Positions 43,729-50,944 of a DNA stretch of 64,000 nucleotides are shown here, piece after piece. The stretch covers positions 14,896-78,895 of the forward strand of contig JBEBRW010000020.1 in NCBI GenBank assembly GCA_040394635.1, in the 5' to 3' direction. The stretch's first letter is position 1. Every line of letters begins with the position of its first letter. Made by a program: the position numbers and the translations under genes. This DNA is from UBA5239 sp040394635. GTDB lineage: Bacteria; Verrucomicrobiota; Lentisphaeria; Victivallales; Victivallaceae. The notes below the pieces were generated by a model. The model saw only the letters and a list, made by a program, of their open reading frames with translations, was not told where the DNA came from and did no database searches.

Positions 43729-43846
43729 GGAAAATTGAAAATTAAGGAAAGGGACGAATCCCTTTGACCCTCTTTATTATTTTGATGAAAGGCAGATTCT
43801 CTTCTCAATTTTCAATTTTCAATTTTCCACTTTCAATTTTCAATTA
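43729..43846. repeat. Heptamer-flanked palindromic element C
   Basis: Left end AAAATTGAAAATT; right end an array of AATTTTC heptamers (43807-43845). The core has AAAGGGA-CGAA-TCCCTTT followed by GACCCTCTT and ATTTTGAT, the reverse complement of the element B core with few changes. It occupies the gap upstream of ispD and downstream of the LysM gene. Confidence 0.75.
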
Positions 43847-43849
43847 AAT

Positions 43850-43886
43850 AAAAAAGGGCAAATGTGACGCATTGCCGCATTTGCCC
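43850..43886 (-). terminator. Rho-independent terminator of the LysM gene
   Basis: Perfect 9-bp stem GGGCAAATG (43856-43864) / CATTTGCCC (43878-43886), followed on the minus strand by TTTTTTATTT. It lies 19 bases after the stop. Confidence 0.92.
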
Positions 43887-43904
43887 TGTCGATTAACGCA
43901 AGAA

Positions 43905-45086
43905 TCAGGGGATATAGATCAGCCGTCCGGCCTTGATCGTCTGGCCGCGGCGCAGATCGGGATTGAGTTTTTCCAGTTCTTCAGCCGAGGTGCCGTATTG
44001 AGTGGCAATCTGCTCCAGCGAGGTATCGGTGGGAGCCTGGATCGCAATTTTGTTGGTCGTGGCGGCAGGGGCCGCGGTAGCTGCCGGAGCGCTGGTTGCG
44101 GGCTGGGCCGTAGCGGCCGGGGTGACCGGAGCCGGAGTTCCCGGAGCGGCGCTCACCGGATCTTCGACATCATCCAGAATGCCTTCGATATTACCATCGG
44201 CCGGAACCGGCGCGACCGGAGTCTGAGTTGCCGGAGGCGGAGTGGTACGGGTTACCTGAGCCGGCGGTGTGGTACGGGTCGCCGGAGTGGTAGTGCGGGC
44301 CGTCGAAGTTCCGCTAGCCACGGCGGTGCCGCTGGGGCTCTTGCCGGGGATGACCAGCTTCTGGCCGATCTGGAGAATGGCATTGTCGCTGAGGTTATTC
44401 GCCTTCTGCAGATCGGCGCGCTTGACTTTGAAGTTCGCGGCGATCTTGGAGACGGAATCGTTTTTGCGGACCAGGTAGTAACCGTTGGTCAGGGCGTAAC
44501 CGCCGGAAGTGGCTGCGACAGTCGCGGCGGGTGCGGCGGTGGAACCGACTTTAGTGGATTTACCGCCGGTGGATTTGGCGGTGGTCGCTTTCGGACGGTC
44601 GACCTGGATGTAGGTGCCTGCCGGCGGAATCTTGATGACCTGGCCGATACGGAGATATTTCTTCGCATCGATGTTATTGTATTTGGCCAACGCGGCAGCG
44701 CTGACGCCGACACGCTGTCCGATATGGCCGAGCGTATCGCCTTTCTTAACCACATATTCCTGCGGGAGCTCTTCGCGCGGTTCGGCTTTGTATACCGGGG
44801 CTGCGGAAGCAGGCTGGGCATTATAGGTGGCTTCGGGTTGATAATCAACAGTTTCGAGACCGCCGGGAGCACTCGCGGCGGGAGCCGGAGCCTGCTGCTG
44901 ATCCGCAAACTGCAACTGATCCTGCTGCTGCTGTCCCGAACGACGGTATTCGTAGGGTTTTTCGGCTTCCTGGGTGGGTGAGACATAGCCGCGGGTACCC
45001 AGGACTTCCGGTTGGCAACCACTGCCAAGTATGAGCGCCTGAGCCGCTGCTGCTCCGACAAAAAGAATTGCGACTTTGATCTTCAT
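43905..45086 (-). CDS. LysM-repeat lipoprotein
   Basis: 393 residues from ATG at 45086, four bases after GGAGGA; an in-frame GTG at 45098 would overlap that site. The signal peptide ends ALILGSGCQ, suggesting lipidation at Cys24, although the lipobox has Gly at -3. Three LysM domains bind peptidoglycan: YVVKKGDTLGHIGQRVGVSA, YYLVRKNDSVSKIAANFKVK and one at the very C-terminus (DTSLEQIATQYGTSAEELEK to RLIYIP). Between the second and third is a Pro/Thr/Ala-rich linker. No peptidase domain is visible, so it probably anchors to or organises the cell wall. It has its own terminator. Confidence 0.85.
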   Translation of the reverse strand: MKIKVAILFVGAAAAQALILGSGCQPEVLGTRGYVSPTQEAEKPYEYRRSGQQQQDQLQFADQQQAPAPAASAPGGLETVDYQPEATYNAQPASAAPVYKAEPREELPQEYVVKKGDTLGHIGQRVGVSAAALAKYNNIDAKKYLRIGQVIKIPPAGTYIQVDRPKATTAKSTGGKSTKVGSTAAPAATVAATSGGYALTNGYYLVRKNDSVSKIAANFKVKRADLQKANNLSDNAILQIGQKLVIPGKSPSGTAVASGTSTARTTTPATRTTPPAQVTRTTPPPATQTPVAPVPADGNIEGILDDVEDPVSAAPGTPAPVTPAATAQPATSAPAATAAPAATTNKIAIQAPTDTSLEQIATQYGTSAEELEKLNPDLRRGQTIKAGRLIYIP

Positions 45087-45237
45087 GATTTCCTCCACTA
45101 AATTATTATAAAAGGTTTACCCCTTGTGATCAAAAATACGTCGATAGATAAATATAAGAACAATAACGAAAAATACAAAATGAAAATGTGAAAAAATCAA
45201 CCTTTTTCATCAAAATAGTTTTTAAATTGAAAATATA

Positions 45238-45397
45238 ATACCGAGTTGCATTCTAAAGGTTAGTAACCGCCGATGGAATTGTGGAACAGAAATTTGGTTT
45301 GATGAACTTGTCGCTAATAGATTAGTGACTGCGAATCAGGCCGGATTTGAGCCCGCAAGATCAAGGCGGTTACAAGCTTTAGAATGCAACTCGATAT
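45238..45397. repeat. MITE-like inverted repeat element D
   Basis: The 469-base gap 45087-45555 holds no gene but this element. Terminal inverted repeats at 45238-45271 and 45365-45397 match at about 29 of 34 positions (core GAGTTGCATTCTAAAG) around a 93-base centre. ATATAA occurs at both edges and could be a target duplication. Just outside, 45415-45436 holds degenerate ATTCTCC/ATTCTCA heptamers like those of elements A-C. Confidence 0.7.
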
Positions 45398-45487
45398 AAG
45401 AATTAAAAAAGAAATTCTCCATTCTCCATTCTCAATTAAGAAATAATTGCCATATAGTTTTATTGGGCTTTTTTGTGCGATCGCCGC

Positions 45488-45516
45488 TTGACGAAAGTAT
45501 CATTCTGATGTATACT
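45488..45516 (+). promoter_or_regulatory. Promoter of the ferredoxin-nitroreductase gene
   Basis: TTGACG (45488-45493) and TATACT (45511-45516) are separated by exactly 17 bases, placing the transcript start about 33 bases before the ATG at 45556. Confidence 0.7.
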
Positions 45517-45555
45517 ACTACATTATATATTTGTAATTTTCACGGATACCCAAGA

Positions 45556-46374
45556 ATGAGCCTCCTCGAAATAGATCTTTCGAAATGCGATCAATGCGGA
45601 ATGTGCGTCGCCGTCTGCCCCGTTTGCACGATCGCCGCCAATGACAACGGACCACACGCACTTCATGAAGAAAACTGTATATCCTGCGGGCATTGTACCG
45701 CCGTCTGTCCACAGGACGCTCTCACGAATACAAAAATTTCTCATTTGACACAAGCCACGATCGACTGCGGCCTCCTGCCCGATCCAGACGCTGTCGACTA
45801 TTTGCTGCGAACCCGGCGCTCATGCCGTAATTTTACTTCAGAGAAGGTATCCCGCGAACTCATCGCCAAAGTGCTCAATACGTCCCATTACGCCCCCACC
45901 GCAGCCAATACCGACGGTATCGAATTCCTGGTAATCGACAATCCCGAACGGCTCACACAAATCACGCTTGCCGTCGTTAACGAGATAGACGAATTCATCT
46001 ACAATTCCTCGCCCCTCCCCGAGATGCTTACCGCCATGATCGCCCAGTTCAGAAAACACGGCACCGATACCGTCCTGAGAGGCGCACCGTGCCTGGTCCT
46101 GTCCCTGGCCGACAAGGAATTACTGCCGGTGTTCCGCGAGAACGGGCGGTTCATGATCGGTTATGCGGAGCTTTATGCGCACGCCCTCGGCCTGGGCTGC
46201 TGCCGCGCCGGATTGATCGATGTCTGCGTATTCTCCAAACACAAACGACTCCTCGAGTTGCTGCAGATACCGGCCGACAAAGTGTTGTGCGGCGCTTTTG
46301 TCCTCGGCTATCCGCAATACGAATTCCAACGTATCGTCGACCGCGGCAAGCCCGAAATCACCTTCATTGATTAA
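45556..46374 (+). CDS. Ferredoxin-nitroreductase fusion protein
   Basis: 272 residues from ATG at 45556, which agrees with the promoter at 45488-45516; a longer in-frame start at 45463 would lie upstream of it. Two [4Fe-4S] clusters are encoded by C11, C14, C17, C21 and C41, C44, C47, C51. The rest is a nitroreductase fold: RTRRSCRNFTSEKVSRELI, NTSHYAPTAANTDGIEF and a C-terminal GYAELYAHALGLGCCRAGL with GAFVLGYPQYEF. Such fusions reduce substrates with FMN using electrons from ferredoxin-type centres. The physiological substrate is unknown. Confidence 0.88.
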   Translation: MSLLEIDLSKCDQCGMCVAVCPVCTIAANDNGPHALHEENCISCGHCTAVCPQDALTNTKISHLTQATIDCGLLPDPDAVDYLLRTRRSCRNFTSEKVSRELIAKVLNTSHYAPTAANTDGIEFLVIDNPERLTQITLAVVNEIDEFIYNSSPLPEMLTAMIAQFRKHGTDTVLRGAPCLVLSLADKELLPVFRENGRFMIGYAELYAHALGLGCCRAGLIDVCVFSKHKRLLELLQIPADKVLCGAFVLGYPQYEFQRIVDRGKPEITFID

Positions 46375-46375
46375 A

Positions 46376-47266
46376 TCAGTTTTTCAGGCGGTATTGGTGG
46401 GGGGATATGCCGAATTGCTTTTTGAAGCAGACCCCGAAATGGTTGCCGTCCGAAAAGCCGCATTTCACCGCGATCTCCGACAATCCCAGGCCGGACGATA
46501 ACAGTAATTCGCGCGCACGCATCAACCGGATTTCCGCCAGGTATTCGCTGGGCGCGCGGTTCAGCGCACGCTTGAAATGGCGGAAAAAGTTCGTCTCGCT
46601 CATCCCGGCCAGCTTCGCCAGCTGGTCGCGGCGGATCGGCTCGCCATAATGCTGGTTCATATACGCCAGCGCCCGGTCGAGTTTCAGCAATTCGCTGCTC
46701 CGGCGGTTGTCCGACGATGCGTAATTGCGGCACAGCATGGTGAAGAGCTCCCCGAGCAGGCACAGCGCCATGAACCACGCCCCCGGCGGCCGCTCGCTCA
46801 ATTCGCGCTGCAGCCGCCGCAGTACGTTGGTCACCTCGGCCAGCGGCCCGGTATCGAGCACCAGCCCCCCGCTCATACGGTGCTGTGCGCGGGTCTGCGG
46901 TTCGAGTTCGAACAACGCGTGGTAACCGGGGCTGGACACCAGGTCGTGCAGCGGCATATCGAAGGCGTCCGGCAGCCACAGCACGTTTGTCACCATCAAA
47001 TTGCGCTGTTCGATGTAGTTATGGATCATGCCCGGGCGCATCAGAAAAACCTGTCCCGGCACCAGCTCATACTTCTGCCCCTCGCCATCAAGGTAGGTCC
47101 CATAGCCCCCGGTAATAACCGCCAATTCAAAGAAATCATGATAATGCGTTCCGCCCAGCGTTTCCTCGTTGCTGTAGGAGGCGACCACGAGCGGCCAGTC
47201 GCCGCCCCGCATATTCTTGAACGAATCGCGGGTAAAAAAATAATCGACCTGAGCCTGATTTGTCAT
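46376..47266 (-). CDS. AraC-family regulator, cassette 5
   Basis: 296 residues from ATG at 47266 (AAGGA five bases upstream). The cupin sensor has GGTHYHDFFELAVITGGYGT and VPGQVFLMRPGMIHNY. The C-terminal domain has IRRDQLAKLAGMSETNFFRH and LGLSEIAVKCGFSDGNHFGV, ending QFGISPHQYRLKN. It is divergent from the cassette-5 prepilin-like gene, which it probably activates. It is convergent with and one base from the nitroreductase gene's stop. Confidence 0.92.
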   Translation of the reverse strand: MTNQAQVDYFFTRDSFKNMRGGDWPLVVASYSNEETLGGTHYHDFFELAVITGGYGTYLDGEGQKYELVPGQVFLMRPGMIHNYIEQRNLMVTNVLWLPDAFDMPLHDLVSSPGYHALFELEPQTRAQHRMSGGLVLDTGPLAEVTNVLRRLQRELSERPPGAWFMALCLLGELFTMLCRNYASSDNRRSSELLKLDRALAYMNQHYGEPIRRDQLAKLAGMSETNFFRHFKRALNRAPSEYLAEIRLMRARELLLSSGLGLSEIAVKCGFSDGNHFGVCFKKQFGISPHQYRLKN

Positions 47267-47378
47267 GTTTTTCCTTACTTTGGACGAAATATAATGTTTT
47301 TTGCAACTTTTTTCAAGGAAATATTTCAAAATTACACTATAATATTAACATGAACAAACCTGAACAAGGAGAACAAGT
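47267..47378. promoter_or_regulatory. Divergent control region of cassette 5
   Basis: 112-base AT-rich gap. A TATAAT box at 47338-47343 points to the prepilin-like gene but has no -35 box at 16-18 bases, as expected for an AraC-activated promoter. GAACAA occurs three times at 9-10-base steps (47352, 47362, 47371) in the leader. Confidence 0.5.
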
Positions 47379-48128
47379 ATGACACTCAGGTCAAAAAACT
47401 TTACACTCATCGAGCTCCTGGTCGTGATCGCCATCATCGCCATCCTGGCCTCCATGCTGCTGCCGGCGCTGAACCAGGCCCGGGAAACTGCGCGGCGCTC
47501 CAAATGCACGGCCAATCTCAAACAAATCGGGCTGGCAAATATCATGTATACCGAAGACAACAACGATTACTGGGCCAGCGAAGGCTGCTCGGACGGCTGG
47601 ATGAACGGAATTGCCCGCTACTGGGGAGAATTCGGCGGCGGCTGGGAGGGCCCCGGCGGCAGTCTGAAATTTTTCCTGCGCGATGAACTGGTGCCGTATC
47701 TGGCAAAAAATAATCTGGAACTGCATTCGTCCGAGTATGCCAAGGTCGTCGGCATCACGGTTTGCCCCAGTTATCCGCGGGGGCCGGGCTACGAGCAGGT
47801 GGTCGAAGTGGTTTCCCCCGATGGAACCGCCTCGATATGGGCAAACGGAACTTCCTACCGGATGACGGAAGCTCTGGCCATCATGTATCAGCACGGCGGA
47901 AACGGCGTCAAGGTGGGCGGAGTGAAGCAGCCAAGTCAGGCGGTGTTCTTCTTTGACCGCAGTAATTTTTATAACGGCTCCAGCTGGTCTCCGGGGGATT
48001 ACTCCTACCATGGGAAGCCCTACATGCCCAATGTCTGCTATGCCGACGGCCATGTAAGTTCCATTTCCGGACAGGGTGTCTGTCTGGAAGCATTCGATGA
48101 CGGCAAAAATGTCAACTATTTCAGGTAA
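47379..48128 (+). CDS. Prepilin-type (pseudopilin-like) protein, cassette 5
   Basis: 249 residues opening MTLRSKNFTLIELLVVIAII with Glu5, then LPALNQARETARRSKCTANL. The C-terminal YHGKPYMPNVCYADGHVSSI has the His...DGHV element. Asn precedes the mature Phe. Unlike cassettes 3, 4 and 6, its signal helix uses the common GC-ending codons. AAGGAG lies before the ATG. The secreted enzyme follows five bases after the stop. Confidence 0.87.
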   Translation: MTLRSKNFTLIELLVVIAIIAILASMLLPALNQARETARRSKCTANLKQIGLANIMYTEDNNDYWASEGCSDGWMNGIARYWGEFGGGWEGPGGSLKFFLRDELVPYLAKNNLELHSSEYAKVVGITVCPSYPRGPGYEQVVEVVSPDGTASIWANGTSYRMTEALAIMYQHGGNGVKVGGVKQPSQAVFFFDRSNFYNGSSWSPGDYSYHGKPYMPNVCYADGHVSSISGQGVCLEAFDDGKNVNYFR

Positions 48129-48133
48129 GCAAA

Positions 48134-49384
48134 ATGAAAAAAATCTACAGTCTCCTTCTCAGTGTCATGTGCCTGGCTGCCCTCGCACAAAACAGCAATC
48201 TCCGCGATGATTCCTGGTTCCCCGTTCTGGCCTGGGGGACCAATCAACACCTGGCGCCCGCCGGCAAACCGTTGACGGTCGAGCGATTCCGCGAAATGAA
48301 AGAATGCGGCATCAATATCGCCGGATTTGCCCTGGACCGCGCCGAACTGGACCTGATTCACGAAGCCGGCATGGTCGCTTATTTCCAGGAATGGGACATC
48401 ACCTCAATACCGTGGGCGGCTGCCAACCCGGCCACGTTCCCGGGCCTGATCGAGAAAATGCTGAAAAAGGTCGGCGACCACCCCGCCATTTATGGATATA
48501 TGATCGGCGATGAACCGACTACGGCGGCCTTTCCCAATCAGTCGATCATGTACAATCTGCTCCGCAAGGCGGCTCCGGACAAGGACCTGTATGTAAATCT
48601 GTACCCGAATTATGTTTCGCTGGAACACGTGAATGTGAAAAGTTACCGCGAATACCTCGACCGCTTCACCAAAGACTATAAGCCCTGCTGGCTCAGCTAC
48701 GATTATTATCCCTTCATGGAAAACATCCTGACCTTGCGCGGTGATTACTGGTGGAACCTCGAAGATGCGCGTTCCGCTTCGCTTGCCGCCGGAATTCCGT
48801 TTCACCAGTGTATTCAGGGCGTGGCTCATTTCGACTTCCGGTATCCGGATTTGAATGACCTGTATTTCCAGGTTTACTCCAGTTTGCTGTACGGTGCCCG
48901 GGGAATCAATATTTTCACTTATTTCAGCCCGGATTGCGGAAATTACCGCGGCGCCGCCATCAATCATCACGGCGAAAAAACCGAGACCTGGCATAACTTG
49001 AAAGAAGTACTCTCGGGCCTCCGCGTGATTGCTCCCGTCATCAATCACCTGAAATCGAACATGGTTTACCATATCCCGCATCAGCCGAATGAGAAAGGCA
49101 CGGTCAAAGCGCCGGGCAACAGCCTGATCTCCGATATCGTGACCTGGGGCGAGCCGCGTTTTGCGGTGGGTGAATTCACCCACGACCGGACCAATGAACA
49201 ATACGTCATGATCCAGAACAAAAGCCTGCGCAATTCCGTCGCCATCGACAAAATCCAGTGGCGCCGCCAACCGGCCTCGATCAAAGTCGTTTCCCAGAGC
49301 CGCCCCGGTGTCTTGCGCGAGTTCGGCGGCGAAGAGTTCTGGATCGCCCCCGGAAGAGCTGTTTTACTGAAGGTTGCATTCTAA
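48134..49384 (+). CDS. Secreted putative clan-A glycosidase, cassette 5
   Basis: 416 residues with a signal peptide (MKKIYSLLLSVMCLAALAQ). It is a compact TIM-barrel-like protein: FREMKECGINIAGFALDRAE, DHPAIYGYMIGDEPTTAAFP with the probable acid/base Glu near 126, CWLSYDYYPFMENIL, and GARGINIFTYFSPDC, then a short beta domain. The GDEP strand is typical of GH2/GH5/GH42-like barrels but no family is assigned. The GH78-like gene follows three bases later. Confidence 0.7.
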   Translation: MKKIYSLLLSVMCLAALAQNSNLRDDSWFPVLAWGTNQHLAPAGKPLTVERFREMKECGINIAGFALDRAELDLIHEAGMVAYFQEWDITSIPWAAANPATFPGLIEKMLKKVGDHPAIYGYMIGDEPTTAAFPNQSIMYNLLRKAAPDKDLYVNLYPNYVSLEHVNVKSYREYLDRFTKDYKPCWLSYDYYPFMENILTLRGDYWWNLEDARSASLAAGIPFHQCIQGVAHFDFRYPDLNDLYFQVYSSLLYGARGINIFTYFSPDCGNYRGAAINHHGEKTETWHNLKEVLSGLRVIAPVINHLKSNMVYHIPHQPNEKGTVKAPGNSLISDIVTWGEPRFAVGEFTHDRTNEQYVMIQNKSLRNSVAIDKIQWRRQPASIKVVSQSRPGVLREFGGEEFWIAPGRAVLLKVAF

Positions 49385-49387
49385 AAC

Positions 49388-50944
49388 ATGGAAACTCTGG
49401 TCACAACTGCAGTCGATTCATTTACCGGCGTTGCCGCCTGGAAACAGAAATCCCAGCTTCTGGTTCCCCGCCTGAATCAGCATAAACAAAAATCACCACT
49501 GGCGGTAATCCCCGTGGCCGATCCGGCCGCCTGGCAGGGGTGGCGCCTGACCGCCGGCGACCCGGATTGGCGCAGCGCCGTCCGCGGCCGCGGCGATTCG
49601 CTGATCCTCGACTTCGGCACCCACGGCGTCGGCACGATCACGCTGGAGTTGGAACCGACCGGAATCAATTCCTACGATTCGCCGCTGCGGCTGCGCTTCC
49701 TGGCCGGTGAACTGCCGGCGGAAGTCGCGGACGATACGCCGTTCTACGGAACGCTGTCGCAAGCGTGGATTCAGGAGGAAGTTCTCAACATCGATCTGCT
49801 GCCGAACCGTATCACGCTGTCGCGCCGGTATGCCTTCCGCTATTTGCGGATTGACTGCCCGGCGTTTTCCGGGCAATACCGGATCAAAGATCTCTACGCG
49901 GTATTTACGACCTCCGCCGACGACCGGATGCTGCTCCCTGCCCCGGCCGGACTGGACCCGGAACTCGCGGCAATCGACCGCGTCGGGCTGCTGACGCTGC
50001 GGAACTGCATGCAGCAGGTCCTTGAGGACGGCCCGAAGCGCGACCGCCGCCTCTGGCTCGGCGATTTGAAACTGCAGGCGCTGGTGAATGCCGTCAGCTA
50101 CCGCGATTTCGACCTGATCGAGCGCTGTTTGTACCTGCTGGCTTCGGCGATCGATGGCGAAGGCATCGTCCCCGGCAGCGTGTTCGACCGCCCCCACGCC
50201 GCCCGCGGCTGCGACACCCTCGATTACGCGCTGCTGCTGGGTCCGACCCTGCTGGATCACTGTAAACTTTCCGGCCGCCTGGAATGCGCCGAAAACCTGT
50301 ACGAACTTGCGCTGCACCAGCTCGAATACGTCCGGCGGCTTTTTGACCGGAACGGCCTGATGACGGCCCAGGCGCCGCGCTGGGCGTTCATCGACCACCT
50401 CATGTACCTCGACCGCCAGGCGCCGTTTACCGGCGTCTACATCTACAGTCTGGAAGCCCACGCCGAGCTGGCCAAGCTCCTCGGCGATTACGACACCGCG
50501 GTACAGCTGAACGCCGAGGCCGAACAGCGCCGTCATTACGCCCGGAAGCACCACTATGACCCGAAAACCGGACTGGTATTCTCCGGCGAAAAACGCCAAT
50601 GCTCATACGCCTCGCAAATCTGGATGATCCTGAGCGGCACCCTGACCTCGGAAGAAGGACGGCGCGCGTTGGAAAACGTCACCACCGCCGCCGATGCCAT
50701 CCGCCCGGTATCGCCTTATTTGTGGCACTACTATCTGGAAGCCGCGTTCCACTGCGGCATGGACGAAACGGCGTGGCAATTCATGCGCGATTACTGGGGC
50801 GGCATGGTCCGGCACGGTGCGGACACCTTCTGGGAAGTGTACATCCCCGAGGACCCGCTTTACTCGCCGTATCGCGACTACCGGCTGAACAGCACCTGCC
50901 ACGCCTGGAGCTGCACCCCCTCCTGGTTCATCCGCAACCGTTAG
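49388..50944 (+). CDS. GH78-like alpha-L-rhamnosidase
   Basis: 518 residues, no signal peptide, so cytoplasmic. N-terminal beta-sandwich (about 60-190: SLILDFGTHGVGTITLELEP), then an (alpha/alpha)6 barrel carrying EDGPKRDRRLWLGDLKLQAL near 213-232, which matches the acid loop of GH78 (compare DxPxRxxxxWxGD), and GADTFWEVYIPEDP near 478-491 with the TxWE base. Shorter than many GH78 enzymes, which carry extra N-terminal domains. It probably cleaves rhamnosides released by the secreted partner. Its stop overlaps the convergent stop of the GH123-like gene. Confidence 0.82.
   Translation: METLVTTAVDSFTGVAAWKQKSQLLVPRLNQHKQKSPLAVIPVADPAAWQGWRLTAGDPDWRSAVRGRGDSLILDFGTHGVGTITLELEPTGINSYDSPLRLRFLAGELPAEVADDTPFYGTLSQAWIQEEVLNIDLLPNRITLSRRYAFRYLRIDCPAFSGQYRIKDLYAVFTTSADDRMLLPAPAGLDPELAAIDRVGLLTLRNCMQQVLEDGPKRDRRLWLGDLKLQALVNAVSYRDFDLIERCLYLLASAIDGEGIVPGSVFDRPHAARGCDTLDYALLLGPTLLDHCKLSGRLECAENLYELALHQLEYVRRLFDRNGLMTAQAPRWAFIDHLMYLDRQAPFTGVYIYSLEAHAELAKLLGDYDTAVQLNAEAEQRRHYARKHHYDPKTGLVFSGEKRQCSYASQIWMILSGTLTSEEGRRALENVTTAADAIRPVSPYLWHYYLEAAFHCGMDETAWQFMRDYWGGMVRHGADTFWEVYIPEDPLYSPYRDYRLNSTCHAWSCTPSWFIRNR

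Noticed and set aside
47352..47376. Triple GAACAA as AraC operator
   Set aside because: The repeats overlap the Shine-Dalgarno and leader downstream of the -10 box, an unlikely place for an activator site; kept only as a remark.
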